This document shows positions 1 through 5,324 of a stretch of DNA of 6,199 nucleotides, piece by piece. Position 1 is the stretch's first letter. Each line of letters begins with the position of its first letter. The notes below the pieces were generated by a model. It was not told the DNA's origin and ran no database searches. It worked only from the letters and a program-made list of their open reading frames with translations. Position numbers and translations under genes: made by a program. Source of the stretch: Chloroflexota bacterium (GTDB lineage Bacteria > Chloroflexota > Dehalococcoidia > Lucifugimonadales > Australimonadaceae); the NCBI GenBank assembly GCA_022574265.1, contig JACZSI010000106.1, positions 1-6,199 of the forward strand. The letters are read 5' to 3'.

Positions 1-338
1 ACCACCGCGGCGACGAGGGAGTGGCTGACGCTGACCGGGAAGCCGAGCCGCGTCGCCAGGAAAACCCAGATCACCGAGGCGCCGATGGCGGACATGACCG
101 CGAGCTGCGTCATGTCCGACGGGTCGATGATCCCCTTGCCGATGGTCTTGGCGACCAGCGAGCCGAGCAGCAGACCAGCCACGGCGCCCACCGCGTTCAG
201 CAGGCCGCCCATGATCACCGCGGTCATCGGCCGTAGCGCACGCGTCGAGATGACGGTCGCGACCGCGTTGGCGGCGTCGTTCATACCGTTCGCGTACGCG
301 TAGGCGAGCGCGAGCACGATGCTCGCTGCAAGGATCAC
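1..338 (-). CDS. pit: Inorganic phosphate permease, Pit family (N-terminal part, cut by window edge)
   Basis: The minus strand reads about 112 residues of a Pit-type (PiT/SLC20) transporter, which moves phosphate, usually as a metal-phosphate complex with a cation, across the cytoplasmic membrane. The family signature is clear near the N-terminus: AYAYANGMNDAANAVAT at about residues 12-28, followed by the hydrophobic run MGGLLNAVGAVAGLLLGSLVA and later GFPVSVSHS, equivalent to the PVSxTH segment of the family. The gene continues beyond position 1, so most membrane helices are missing. I chose a GTG start at 338 because it directly precedes the first hydrophobic helix and no ATG lies in frame nearby; the ribosome-binding site there is weak. 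The start lies 14 bases after the stop of the DUF47 gene, so the two are probably co-transcribed and translationally coupled. Family assignment is near certain; the exact start is not. Confidence 0.93.
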   Translation of the reverse strand, partial: MILAASIVLALAYAYANGMNDAANAVATVISTRALRPMTAVIMGGLLNAVGAVAGLLLGSLVAKTIGKGIIDPSDMTQLAVMSAIGASVIWVFLATRLGFPVSVSHSLVAAV

Positions 339-352
339 TGGGGACGCCCAGC

Positions 353-1000
353 TCAGGCATGCTTCAGGACGATGGCCTCGATGACGTTCGCGGCATCCTC
401 GGCGCGGTCGGTCGCCGATTCGAGGAGCCCATAGATCTCACGCCACTTGATGATCTCGATCGGGTCCTTCTCGTTGGCGAACAGCTCGCCGACCGCCTTC
501 GACGTCACCTGGTCGGCTTCGTTCTCCAGCCGGTTGAGCTCGATCGTCAGCGGCAGCAGGTCGCGGAGCTTCCCGCCCCGGGCGTGCAGCATGCCGCCCG
601 CCTGTTCCAGCACCTGCCCCGTCTGCTCCACGATGCGCGCCAGCTCGATGGCACGCTCGCGCGGCGCCTCGATGCCGTACTCGATCATCGTGCGCGCCGT
701 CTCCTCGACCATGTCGACCACGTCGTCCAGCCGCTCCCCGAGCTCCGCGATGTCCTCGCGGTCGAACGGCGTCACGAACGTCGTGTGCAGGTTCGTCATG
801 ATCTGGTGGATGAGGTGGTCGCCCACCTCTTCGAGCCGCTTGATCTCGGCCGCCTTCGCCGGGGCGTCCTCGTAGTGCTCCATGAAGTCGAGGAGCGCCG
901 TCGTCGTCTCGTGCAGATTCGAGGTGCTGCTGCGGAGCAGCCCGAAGAAGTGGTCCTCCCGCGGCTTCATGAACTGCGGTATGAAGTTCGAGATGTGCAT
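353..1000 (-). CDS. DUF47 family PhoU-like phosphate transport accessory protein
   Basis: This 215-residue, all-helical soluble protein belongs to the DUF47 (TIGR00153-type) branch of PhoU-like proteins, found as partners of Pit permeases and thought to modulate their activity. Length is typical. Visible landmarks are the N-terminal FIPQFMKPREDHFFGLL segment, the acidic metal-ligand style motifs LEEVGD (56-61) and ENEADQV (159-165), the TPFDREDI box (77-84) between helices, and the C-terminal KWREIYGLLESATDRAEDAAN stretch (185-205) shared by the family. The ATG at 1000 is preceded by AGAGGT at 1005-1010 with about four bases of spacing, a good ribosome-binding site. The pit gene follows 14 bases downstream. 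The upstream region holds an intrinsic terminator 67 bases before the start codon on the same strand, so expression may be controlled by attenuation. It is not the larger PhoU of the Pst system, and no pst genes are visible. Confidence 0.95.
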   Translation of the reverse strand: MHISNFIPQFMKPREDHFFGLLRSSTSNLHETTTALLDFMEHYEDAPAKAAEIKRLEEVGDHLIHQIMTNLHTTFVTPFDREDIAELGERLDDVVDMVEETARTMIEYGIEAPRERAIELARIVEQTGQVLEQAGGMLHARGGKLRDLLPLTIELNRLENEADQVTSKAVGELFANEKDPIEIIKWREIYGLLESATDRAEDAANVIEAIVLKHA

Positions 1001-1004
1001 GTTT

Positions 1005-1010
1005 ACCTCT
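1005..1010 (-). promoter_or_regulatory. Ribosome-binding site of the DUF47 gene
   Basis: On the minus strand AGAGGT lies about four bases before the ATG at 1000. It fixes the start codon of the phosphate operon. Confidence 0.75.
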
Positions 1011-1066
1011 CGATCCTACCCATCGGCTGGGCGCGGTCCGGTCGCCTGTCGCCCTGTCTCCGGCGC

Positions 1067-1094
1067 AAAAAAAACCTCTCCCACAGCGGGAGAG
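1067..1094 (-). terminator. Intrinsic (rho-independent) terminator in the leader of the phosphate operon
   Basis: On the minus strand CTCTCCC, a five-base loop GCTGT and GGGAGAG form a perfect 7-bp stem, followed by one G and eight consecutive T. This is a textbook intrinsic terminator. On the plus strand the hairpin has no T-run, so it works only toward lower coordinates. It sits 67 bases upstream of the DUF47 start and no minus-strand protein gene ends just before it. It therefore terminates either a leader RNA (attenuation) or a small independent transcript. A segment CTCCCA at 1104-1109 could pair with TGGGAG of the terminator 3' arm (1078-1083) and give an alternative fold. Confidence 0.85.
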
Positions 1095-1146
1095 CAGTTC
1101 GTCTGGGAGTCGGTGCTACGGCGTGCATCGGCACGGCTCAGAGTAC

Positions 1147-1173
1147 ACGGGAGACGGACGGCCGTCTACCCGT
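1147..1173. repeat. Strong inverted repeat in the divergent intergenic region
   Basis: ACGGG-AGACGG at 1147-1157, a four-base loop ACGG, then CCGTCT-A-CCCGT at 1162-1173 give eleven base pairs interrupted only by one bulged A. It could be an RNA hairpin in a leader reading toward the DUF47 gene, or a DNA operator for a dimeric regulator between the two divergent genes. No T-run follows on either strand, so it is not an intrinsic terminator. The rest of 1001-1247 shows no protein gene, tRNA or recognisable riboswitch, and I could not place a convincing -35/-10 pair in it. Confidence 0.5.
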
Positions 1174-1247
1174 ACGGTGCGCTTGCGGGGCGCGTATCAT
1201 CGCCGCGTCCCGTGCTCCGAGCATCATCTGAGGGTGCAGACTTCGCC

Positions 1248-1826
1248 ATGAACGCCACGCCCGCCGACCCCCCCCGCTCACGCGCAGCCCGATACCTGCC
1301 GTTGTTGGCGATGGCCGTGTTCTCGGTGCTCGTTGCCGTGGCCCTGCTGCTGGCCCAGGACCTGCTCGAGGGGCTGGGGGATTGGGGCTACGCCGGCGCC
1401 TTCGTCGCGATGCTCGTCAACAACGCGACCATCATCCTGCCGGCGGCCGGTCAGCTCATCGTCGCCGGGCTATCGGCCAGCCTGAACCCGGTGCTGCTGG
1501 GCGTCGTTGGCGGGATCGGTGGGACCATCGGCGAGCTGACCGGCTACGCGCTCGGCGTGACCGGCCGACGGGTCGTGTCGGCGGAGAACCTGGACCGCCG
1601 CCTGCGGCGCGTCCCAAGGCGGCTCTTCGGCCCTGCGCTATTCGTCTTCGCCGTGACGCCGCTTCCCTTCGACGTGGCTGGCATCGCGGCGGGTACGCTG
1701 CGCTACCCCATCTGGCCCTTCCTCCTCTGGGTTGGGGCCGGAAAGATACTCAACACCATCGCGATCGCCGTGGCGGCCCGCTTCACGATCGCCTGGCTCG
1801 AGCGCGTCTTCGGGCTCGGCGGTTAG
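1248..1826 (+). CDS. DedA/VTT-domain (SNARE-associated type) integral membrane protein
   Basis: This 192-residue polytopic membrane protein matches the VTT/DedA pattern; relatives include lipid scramblases or flippases and proteins needed for membrane homeostasis. After a short basic tail (1-16) comes a first helix (about 17-37). The family core follows: NNATIILPAAG (58-68) as a re-entrant segment, a glycine-rich helix GGTIGELTGYALGVTGRR (91-108) resembling the GxxxGdxxxYxxGr motif, a basic loop DRRLRRVPRR (116-125), FAVTPLPFDVAGIAAG (134-149) and a final helix to residue 184. I chose the ATG at 1248 because it precedes the first helix; GAGGG at 1230-1234 lies 13 bases upstream, rather far. 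The same frame stays open back to 882, but that part is antisense to the DUF47 gene. The specific substrate cannot be told. It is divergent from the phosphate operon, and its stop is one base from that of the DUF3105 gene. Confidence 0.85.
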   Translation: MNATPADPPRSRAARYLPLLAMAVFSVLVAVALLLAQDLLEGLGDWGYAGAFVAMLVNNATIILPAAGQLIVAGLSASLNPVLLGVVGGIGGTIGELTGYALGVTGRRVVSAENLDRRLRRVPRRLFGPALFVFAVTPLPFDVAGIAAGTLRYPIWPFLLWVGAGKILNTIAIAVAARFTIAWLERVFGLGG

Positions 1827-1827
1827 C

Positions 1828-2454
1828 CTACCCTCGGCAGAGCCCGGCCTCGGGCCCTCGCTTGGCGCGGTGCTCGCGGATGAACTCCGCCAGCGCTTCG
1901 CGGTCGAATTGCGCGAGCGGGAGCACGAGTCCCCAGGCCGTCGCGGCCACCTCGAAGCTCATCTGCGCGAACGACCCGGCGACGATGCACGTCTGCCCGA
2001 GGTCCCGCACGAGCTGGTTCACGTCCCCTGCCAGGTCGGGGTCTCCCGGCTGGTACCAGATGACGACGGAGCCGTGCTCCATGTTGTGCACGACCGACTC
2101 GGCGATCAGCGGACGGCCCAGGAAGCCTTCGGGGCTCGCGTCCGTGTGCGAGCCCGAGGTCGGCGGTATCTCGGCGGGAACGTCGTCGATCGTGAGCGAC
2201 GTGTCGTAGAAGTACGGAGGTCCGTGGCGGGCGGGCAGCTCCCGGACGGCGAAGCCGACCGTGGGCCCGGTGTCGCGCAGGAGCACGATGGCCGCGGCCA
2301 CGACGACGACGGCGGCAAGCAGGCCGCCGATCACGTAGAGACGGCTGCGCCGCTCGCGTTTCCGGCGCCCCTCCAGGCGTGCCGTTCGCGCGGCCTGCGC
2401 GCGCTGCGACCCTTCGCGGCGGCGCTGTCGCTGGTCCATGCTCATGGGGCACAT
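1828..2454 (-). CDS. DUF3105 family membrane-anchored protein
   Basis: This 208-residue protein has a highly basic cytoplasmic tail (residues 7-38, rich in R and K), one membrane anchor (about 40-59) and an extracytoplasmic domain matching DUF3105. The hallmark motifs are IPPTSGSH (96-103) and VVHNMEHGSVVIWYQPG (121-137). Three conserved-looking histidines (H103, H123, H127) could bind a metal; this is inference, as the family has no established function that I know. Two cysteines, C156 and C206, lie on the outer side and could form or exchange a disulfide, which would fit the thiol-redox genes upstream. The start is uncertain: ATG at 2454 has GAAGG only about three bases before it, while ATG codons at 2445 and 2439 are alternatives that change only the tail. 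It lies 27 bases after the ccdA-like stop and is the last gene of the cluster. Confidence 0.88.
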   Translation of the reverse strand: MCPMSMDQRQRRREGSQRAQAARTARLEGRRKRERRSRLYVIGGLLAAVVVVAAAIVLLRDTGPTVGFAVRELPARHGPPYFYDTSLTIDDVPAEIPPTSGSHTDASPEGFLGRPLIAESVVHNMEHGSVVIWYQPGDPDLAGDVNQLVRDLGQTCIVAGSFAQMSFEVAATAWGLVLPLAQFDREALAEFIREHRAKRGPEAGLCRG

Positions 2455-2481
2455 TCGCCTTCGTGACGGACTTTCGGGCGG

Positions 2482-3387
2482 CTACGCGGCGCCTTGGATC
2501 CGCTCCAGCAGCTCGCCGATGGTCAGCCAATAGTAGACGATGAAGGCGCCGGCGACGAGCAGCATCACGGCGCTGATCGTGCCGACGTACGGAAGCATCT
2601 TGCGAAGCTGGCCGACCAATGCCCCCTTGAACACGGCCATGCCGATGGTCAGCGCCAGGATCACCGTGCCCATGCCCAGCCCGTACAGCAGGAACTGGAG
2701 GACGGAGTCGAGGAAGGTGCCGGCCGTGAACGTCCCGCCGATCACCGCCAGGAAGATGGGCAGCGTGCAGGAAAGCGACGCCGTCCCGTAGCCGAGGCCG
2801 AACGTGAAGTAGCTGCGGATGCCGCTCCCACCCGTCCCGCCGAACCGCTCGGACAGTCGCATCGCGAGCGTCGAGTAAAGCTTCCCTCCGGAGAGCAGGT
2901 ACGCCCCCGTCACCGCCAGCAGCACGCCGATGCCGAGGCCCACCCACGGGAAGAACTCCACCAGCCCCCGCGCCCCCAGACCGATGGGCACGCCGACGAG
3001 CGCGAACATAAGCACGAAGCCAGCCGTCATCGTCGAGCCGACCAGCACCGCGCGCTGCAACCGCGCCGCGGGCCCGCGCTCGGCTCCGCTCGCCTGGTCG
3101 TCGCCGAGGAACAGGCCGAGGTAGGCGGGCAGCATGGCGAAGCCGCACGGGTTCACCGCCGAGACCATCCCCGCGCTGAACGCGAAGCCCAGCGGGAAGA
3201 GGTCGGCCACCCTGGCCAAGAAGTTGCTCGAGTTGGCCGACGCCATCTCGACGCCGCCGGTCACGGTGCCGATCGCGGTGCCCGTGACGATAGCGCCGCC
3301 GACCGCGAAGCCGAGCGCGCCGACGAGCGCCACGACCGGCCACAGAACCGTCCAACGCGAGATCGCTGCCTGCTGCGTCACATCCAT
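2482..3387 (-). CDS. ccdA: CcdA-type cytochrome c biogenesis / thiol-disulfide transmembrane electron carrier
   Basis: This 301-residue membrane protein belongs to the CcdA/DsbD transmembrane family, which passes reducing equivalents from cytoplasmic thioredoxin to extracytoplasmic thioredoxin-fold proteins. The two redox cysteines are visible: C81 in SAVNPCGFAMLPAYLG (76-91) and C207 in ASLSCTLPIFLAV (203-215), each at the start of one half of the internal pseudo-repeat. About seven hydrophobic helices can be traced (roughly 16-40, 63-92, 113-137, 143-168, 192-220, 226-253, 267-290). The first is an extra N-terminal helix compared with minimal CcdA, and a polar linker with two consecutive S residues follows it. 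The ATG at 3387 is preceded by AGGGG at 3395-3399 with seven bases of spacing. The gene lies 29 bases after the small membrane gene and 27 bases before the DUF3105 gene, within the same cluster as its likely partner, the anchored thioredoxin. Confidence 0.93.
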   Translation of the reverse strand: MDVTQQAAISRWTVLWPVVALVGALGFAVGGAIVTGTAIGTVTGGVEMASANSSNFLARVADLFPLGFAFSAGMVSAVNPCGFAMLPAYLGLFLGDDQASGAERGPAARLQRAVLVGSTMTAGFVLMFALVGVPIGLGARGLVEFFPWVGLGIGVLLAVTGAYLLSGGKLYSTLAMRLSERFGGTGGSGIRSYFTFGLGYGTASLSCTLPIFLAVIGGTFTAGTFLDSVLQFLLYGLGMGTVILALTIGMAVFKGALVGQLRKMLPYVGTISAVMLLVAGAFIVYYWLTIGELLERIQGAA

Positions 3388-3416
3388 ACGCTACCCCTGT
3401 CGTCCGGCTGGCGGGA

Positions 3417-3626
3417 CTAGACCAATCGTTTCTTCAGCAGGACCGTGAACCCCACGAACAGCGCGGGCATCAGCACGGCCATGATATTCCAATGGACCAC
3501 GCGGCCCAGCAGCGGGTTGACGACCACGCTCACGAGCATCGCGACCGCGACCAGCGCCAGTGCCAGCGCCGCGGCCCGCGCCCACGTGCGGTCGGGCTCG
3601 CGCGTCCCTGCTTTTCCATCGCGCAT
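3417..3626 (-). CDS. Small two-helix membrane protein of unknown function
   Basis: This 69-residue protein starts at ATG 3626 behind a near-perfect Shine-Dalgarno, AGGAGG at 3632-3637, with five bases of spacing. It has a charged N-terminus (MRDGKAGTREPDR), a first hydrophobic helix (about 16-38), a short loop with NPLLGRVVHWN and a second helix (about 47-64) ending in basic KKRLV. I recognise no family. Its position between the anchored thioredoxin (11-base gap) and the CcdA gene (29-base gap) on the same strand argues that it is translated with them and may assist the membrane redox pair, for instance as a small subunit or a substrate-specific partner; that is inference. The same frame stays open upstream to about 4262, but that part overlaps the thioredoxin gene in another frame and is a by-product of it. 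Confidence 0.75.
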   Translation of the reverse strand: MRDGKAGTREPDRTWARAAALALALVAVAMLVSVVVNPLLGRVVHWNIMAVLMPALFVGFTVLLKKRLV

Positions 3627-3631
3627 CGTGG

Positions 3632-3637
3632 CCTCCT
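3632..3637 (-). promoter_or_regulatory. Shine-Dalgarno of the small membrane gene, next to the thioredoxin stop
   Basis: AGGAGG on the minus strand directly follows the TAG of the thioredoxin gene (3638-3640), five bases before ATG 3626. It defines the start of the 69-residue gene and suggests translational coupling to the gene before it. Confidence 0.8.
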
Positions 3638-4153
3638 CTAAGGTACTACGCTCGCCGCGGCCGTCCCGATGAGCTCGCGCACCCGGTTCTCCAGGTCGCG
3701 CTCGTTGATGAAGCCGGGGGCGGTGCCCACGAGGTTTCCGTTGCCGTCGAAGAAGTACGTCGCCGGCAGCCCGGTGATCTGGAACTGCGCGACCGGATTG
3801 CGGTTGATGGCGTATGCGGTGGGGTAGGTGATGCCAAGGTCGTCGAGCAGCCGCAGCGCGGACGTTCGCGAGCCGAGGTTCAAGAAAGGCCCGATGTCCA
3901 CCCCGAGCATCAGTATGTCGTCCGCGTGGCGCTCGTACACGTTCTGGAAGCCCGGCATCTCCGCGCGGCAGGGCGGACAGCTGCCGCCCCAGAAGTTCAG
4001 CACGATCGGCTTGCCCGCCACGTGCGCCTTGACGTCGGCCATGCTTACGGTCGTGCCGCCCAACTGCTCGGCACCCTGGTACGCGGTCATCGAGAAGCTG
4101 CCGCCGCCGGCGCTGTCGCGGAGCGAGAAGCCGATCAGCGCGACGAGCGCCAC
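3638..4153 (-). CDS. Membrane-anchored thioredoxin-fold protein, TlpA/ResA type (N-terminus uncertain)
   Basis: The called 171 residues carry a TlpA/ResA-like redoxin domain facing outside the cytoplasm, expected to reduce or exchange disulfides, for example on apocytochrome c or metal-site cysteines. The active site is NFWGGSCPPCRAEMP (53-67) with C59 and C62; a serine replaces the usual tryptophan before the first cysteine. The cis-proline is P130 in GLPATYFF, and a central VDIG strand and C-terminal helix complete the fold. The only usual start in frame is GTG at 4153, but it cuts the membrane anchor: upstream codons in the same frame read a basic stretch, ERRRKKTRRG, then WIAGAFAVALVALIGFSL, a complete signal anchor. 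The frame stays open upstream to a TAG near 4337-4339, with no ATG, GTG or TTG before 4153. A start at a rare codon (for example ATC at 4255, six bases after AGG), or an indel in the CTGCC-rich stretch 4217-4252, could explain this. Function is secure; the start is not. Confidence 0.88.
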   Translation of the reverse strand: MALVALIGFSLRDSAGGGSFSMTAYQGAEQLGGTTVSMADVKAHVAGKPIVLNFWGGSCPPCRAEMPGFQNVYERHADDILMLGVDIGPFLNLGSRTSALRLLDDLGITYPTAYAINRNPVAQFQITGLPATYFFDGNGNLVGTAPGFINERDLENRVRELIGTAAASVVP

Positions 4154-4341
4154 GGCGAAGGCGCCTGCGATCCACGGCCCGCGCCGCGTCTTCTTGCGCC
4201 GCCGCTCCCGGAACGGCTGCCTGCCCTGACCCTGCCTGCCGCCACTGCCTGCGATAGCGCACCTCGCACCGAGCGCCGCCTCGTCGCGGCGCCTCGTGCA
4301 GTCAGATGCGGCGGATGCCCAGCCGGTGCGGAGCGGCTACC

Positions 4342-4386
4342 ATGTGCCGCGGAACGACCGCCGCTCACGAGAAGGGCCGACGATGA
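4342..4386 (+). other. Possible 14-codon leader peptide overlapping the TPR gene start
   Basis: ATG at 4342 opens a short frame (MCRGTTAAHEKGRR) whose TGA at 4384-4386 overlaps the ATG of the TPR gene as ATGA. GGAG at 4330-4333 lies eight bases before it, a plausible ribosome-binding site. Such an arrangement could couple translation. At this length it may also be chance, and the T-A-C-C-A-T at 4338-4343 could instead be a -10 element. Confidence 0.2.
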
Positions 4387-5324
4387 CGACCAGCGACGAG
4401 GACCGCGCCCAAGAGGCGTTCGAGGAGGGCAACCGCCTCTTCGAGGCGGGCGACTTCGCCGGCGCGCTGGCGGCCTATGACCGCGCGCTGGAGTCACGTC
4501 CCGACCACCCCGCCACGCTGGCCAACCGGGCCAGCGCACTGAACCAACTGGGCCGAAACGAGGAAGCGTTAGCGGACAACCATCACGCCCTGGAGTTGCA
4601 CCCCGATGATCCTGCCCTGCACTACAACCTAGGCGTTACCTTAAGCAATTTGGGTCACGACGAGGAGGCGCTGGCGGTCTACGACCGGTCGCTGGCGCTG
4701 CGCCCAGACGACCCCGACACGCTCAGCAATCGCGGAGTCGCGTTGGAAAGAATGGGACGACACGACGAGGCGCTGACGGCCCACAACCACGCGCTGGGAA
4801 TGCGCCCTGACGATTCTCGCTTCCACTACAACCGAGGAGTCACTTTGAGCAACTTGGGCCGCGACGAGGAGGCGCTCGCGGCCTATGACCGGGCGCTGGA
4901 ACTGCATCCCGACGATCCCGTTACTCTCGGCAATCGAGGGGTCTTGCTGGTAGGAGTGGGTCGCGTCGGGGAGGCGCTGCGGTCCTTCGACCGCGCGTTA
5001 GAGTTGCGTCCCGACGACCCCGACGCGCTGAACAACCGCGGCAACGCCCTGTGCGCCCTGGGTCGCAACGAAGAGGCGTTGGCAGCCTATGGCCGTTCGC
5101 TGGAGTTGCGCCCCGACGACCCCGGGACGCTAGACAACCGCAGCAACGCCCTAAGCGGTCTGGGCCGCCATGAGGAGGCGCTGGCGGCCTTTGACCGGGC
5201 ACTCAAGCTACGGCCCCACGATCCGGGTACGCTGAACAACCGTGGCGTGGCGCTGGCGGGCCTGGGGCGATACCGGCAGGCCATACGCAGCTACGAGAGG
5301 GCTATCCGTGCCTACGAAAAGTAG
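4383..5324 (+). CDS. Tetratricopeptide repeat (TPR) protein, nine repeats
   Basis: This 313-residue protein consists almost wholly of nine 34-residue TPR units: 9-44, 45-78, 79-112, 113-146, 147-180, 181-214, 215-248, 249-282 and 283-313, the last lacking three residues. The consensus is TLxNRGxALxxLGRxEEALAAYDRALELRPDDP. TPR arrays are protein-protein scaffolds; no catalytic domain, signal peptide or membrane helix is present, so it is probably cytoplasmic. Repeats 2-3 and 4-5 form a duplicated pair: repeats 2 and 4 share HHAL/NHAL in place of YDRAL, and 3 and 5 share HYNxGVTLSNLG. ATG 4383 is preceded by GAGAAGG at 4369-4375 with seven bases of spacing; GTG 4296 is a less likely start. The units mix rare codons (several TTA, TTG, AAT) with GC-rich synonyms, unlike the neighbours. 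The last 17 bases overlap the start of a second TPR gene in another frame. Confidence 0.9.
   Translation: MTTSDEDRAQEAFEEGNRLFEAGDFAGALAAYDRALESRPDHPATLANRASALNQLGRNEEALADNHHALELHPDDPALHYNLGVTLSNLGHDEEALAVYDRSLALRPDDPDTLSNRGVALERMGRHDEALTAHNHALGMRPDDSRFHYNRGVTLSNLGRDEEALAAYDRALELHPDDPVTLGNRGVLLVGVGRVGEALRSFDRALELRPDDPDALNNRGNALCALGRNEEALAAYGRSLELRPDDPGTLDNRSNALSGLGRHEEALAAFDRALKLRPHDPGTLNNRGVALAGLGRYRQAIRSYERAIRAYEK
4515..5324 (+). repeat. Tandem 102-bp TPR-coding repeats with a 204-bp higher-order duplication
   Basis: Eight head-to-tail units of 102 bp (the last 9 bp short before the stop codon) lie inside the TPR gene. Units at 4515-4718 and 4719-4922 form a pair-wise duplication of two TPRs. 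The DNA copies differ at many synonymous positions, so the duplication is not recent. Confidence 0.7.
5295..5301 (+). promoter_or_regulatory. Ribosome-binding site inside the TPR gene end
   Basis: GAGAGGG lies six bases before GTG 5308, within the last codons of the upstream TPR gene. It supports an independent, translationally coupled start for the second TPR gene. Confidence 0.55.

Noticed and set aside
1195..1200. TATCAT as a -10 element for the DedA-type gene
   Set aside because: No acceptable -35 lies 16-18 bases upstream; the only TTG-like hexamer (1183-1188) is far too close.
359..1231. A 290-codon open frame on the plus strand
   Set aside because: It is antisense to the DUF47 gene, whose family motifs and ribosome-binding site are unmistakable.
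1067..1247. A known riboswitch, T-box or tRNA in the divergent leader
   Set aside because: I looked for T-box, cloverleaf and common riboswitch core motifs and found none; only the hairpins described can be supported.
1823..3355. A 510-codon open frame on the minus strand
   Set aside because: Its translation is dominated by arginine, alanine and glycine with no domain, and it overlaps the clear CcdA and DUF3105 genes in another frame. It is a by-product of high GC.
2494..3420. A 308-codon open frame on the plus strand
   Set aside because: It is antisense to the CcdA gene, with low-complexity E/R/H/Q composition and no recognisable motif.
3560..4480. A 306-codon open frame on the plus strand
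   Set aside because: It is antisense to the thioredoxin and small membrane genes and runs into the TPR gene in a wrong frame.
4641..5284. Several minus-strand open frames under the TPR gene
   Set aside because: They repeat with the TPR period and are the antisense image of the repeats; none has a ribosome-binding site or a plausible fold.
4515..5324. CRISPR-like array
   Set aside because: The regular spacing comes from 34-residue TPR units in one open frame, with no constant repeat and variable spacer pattern.
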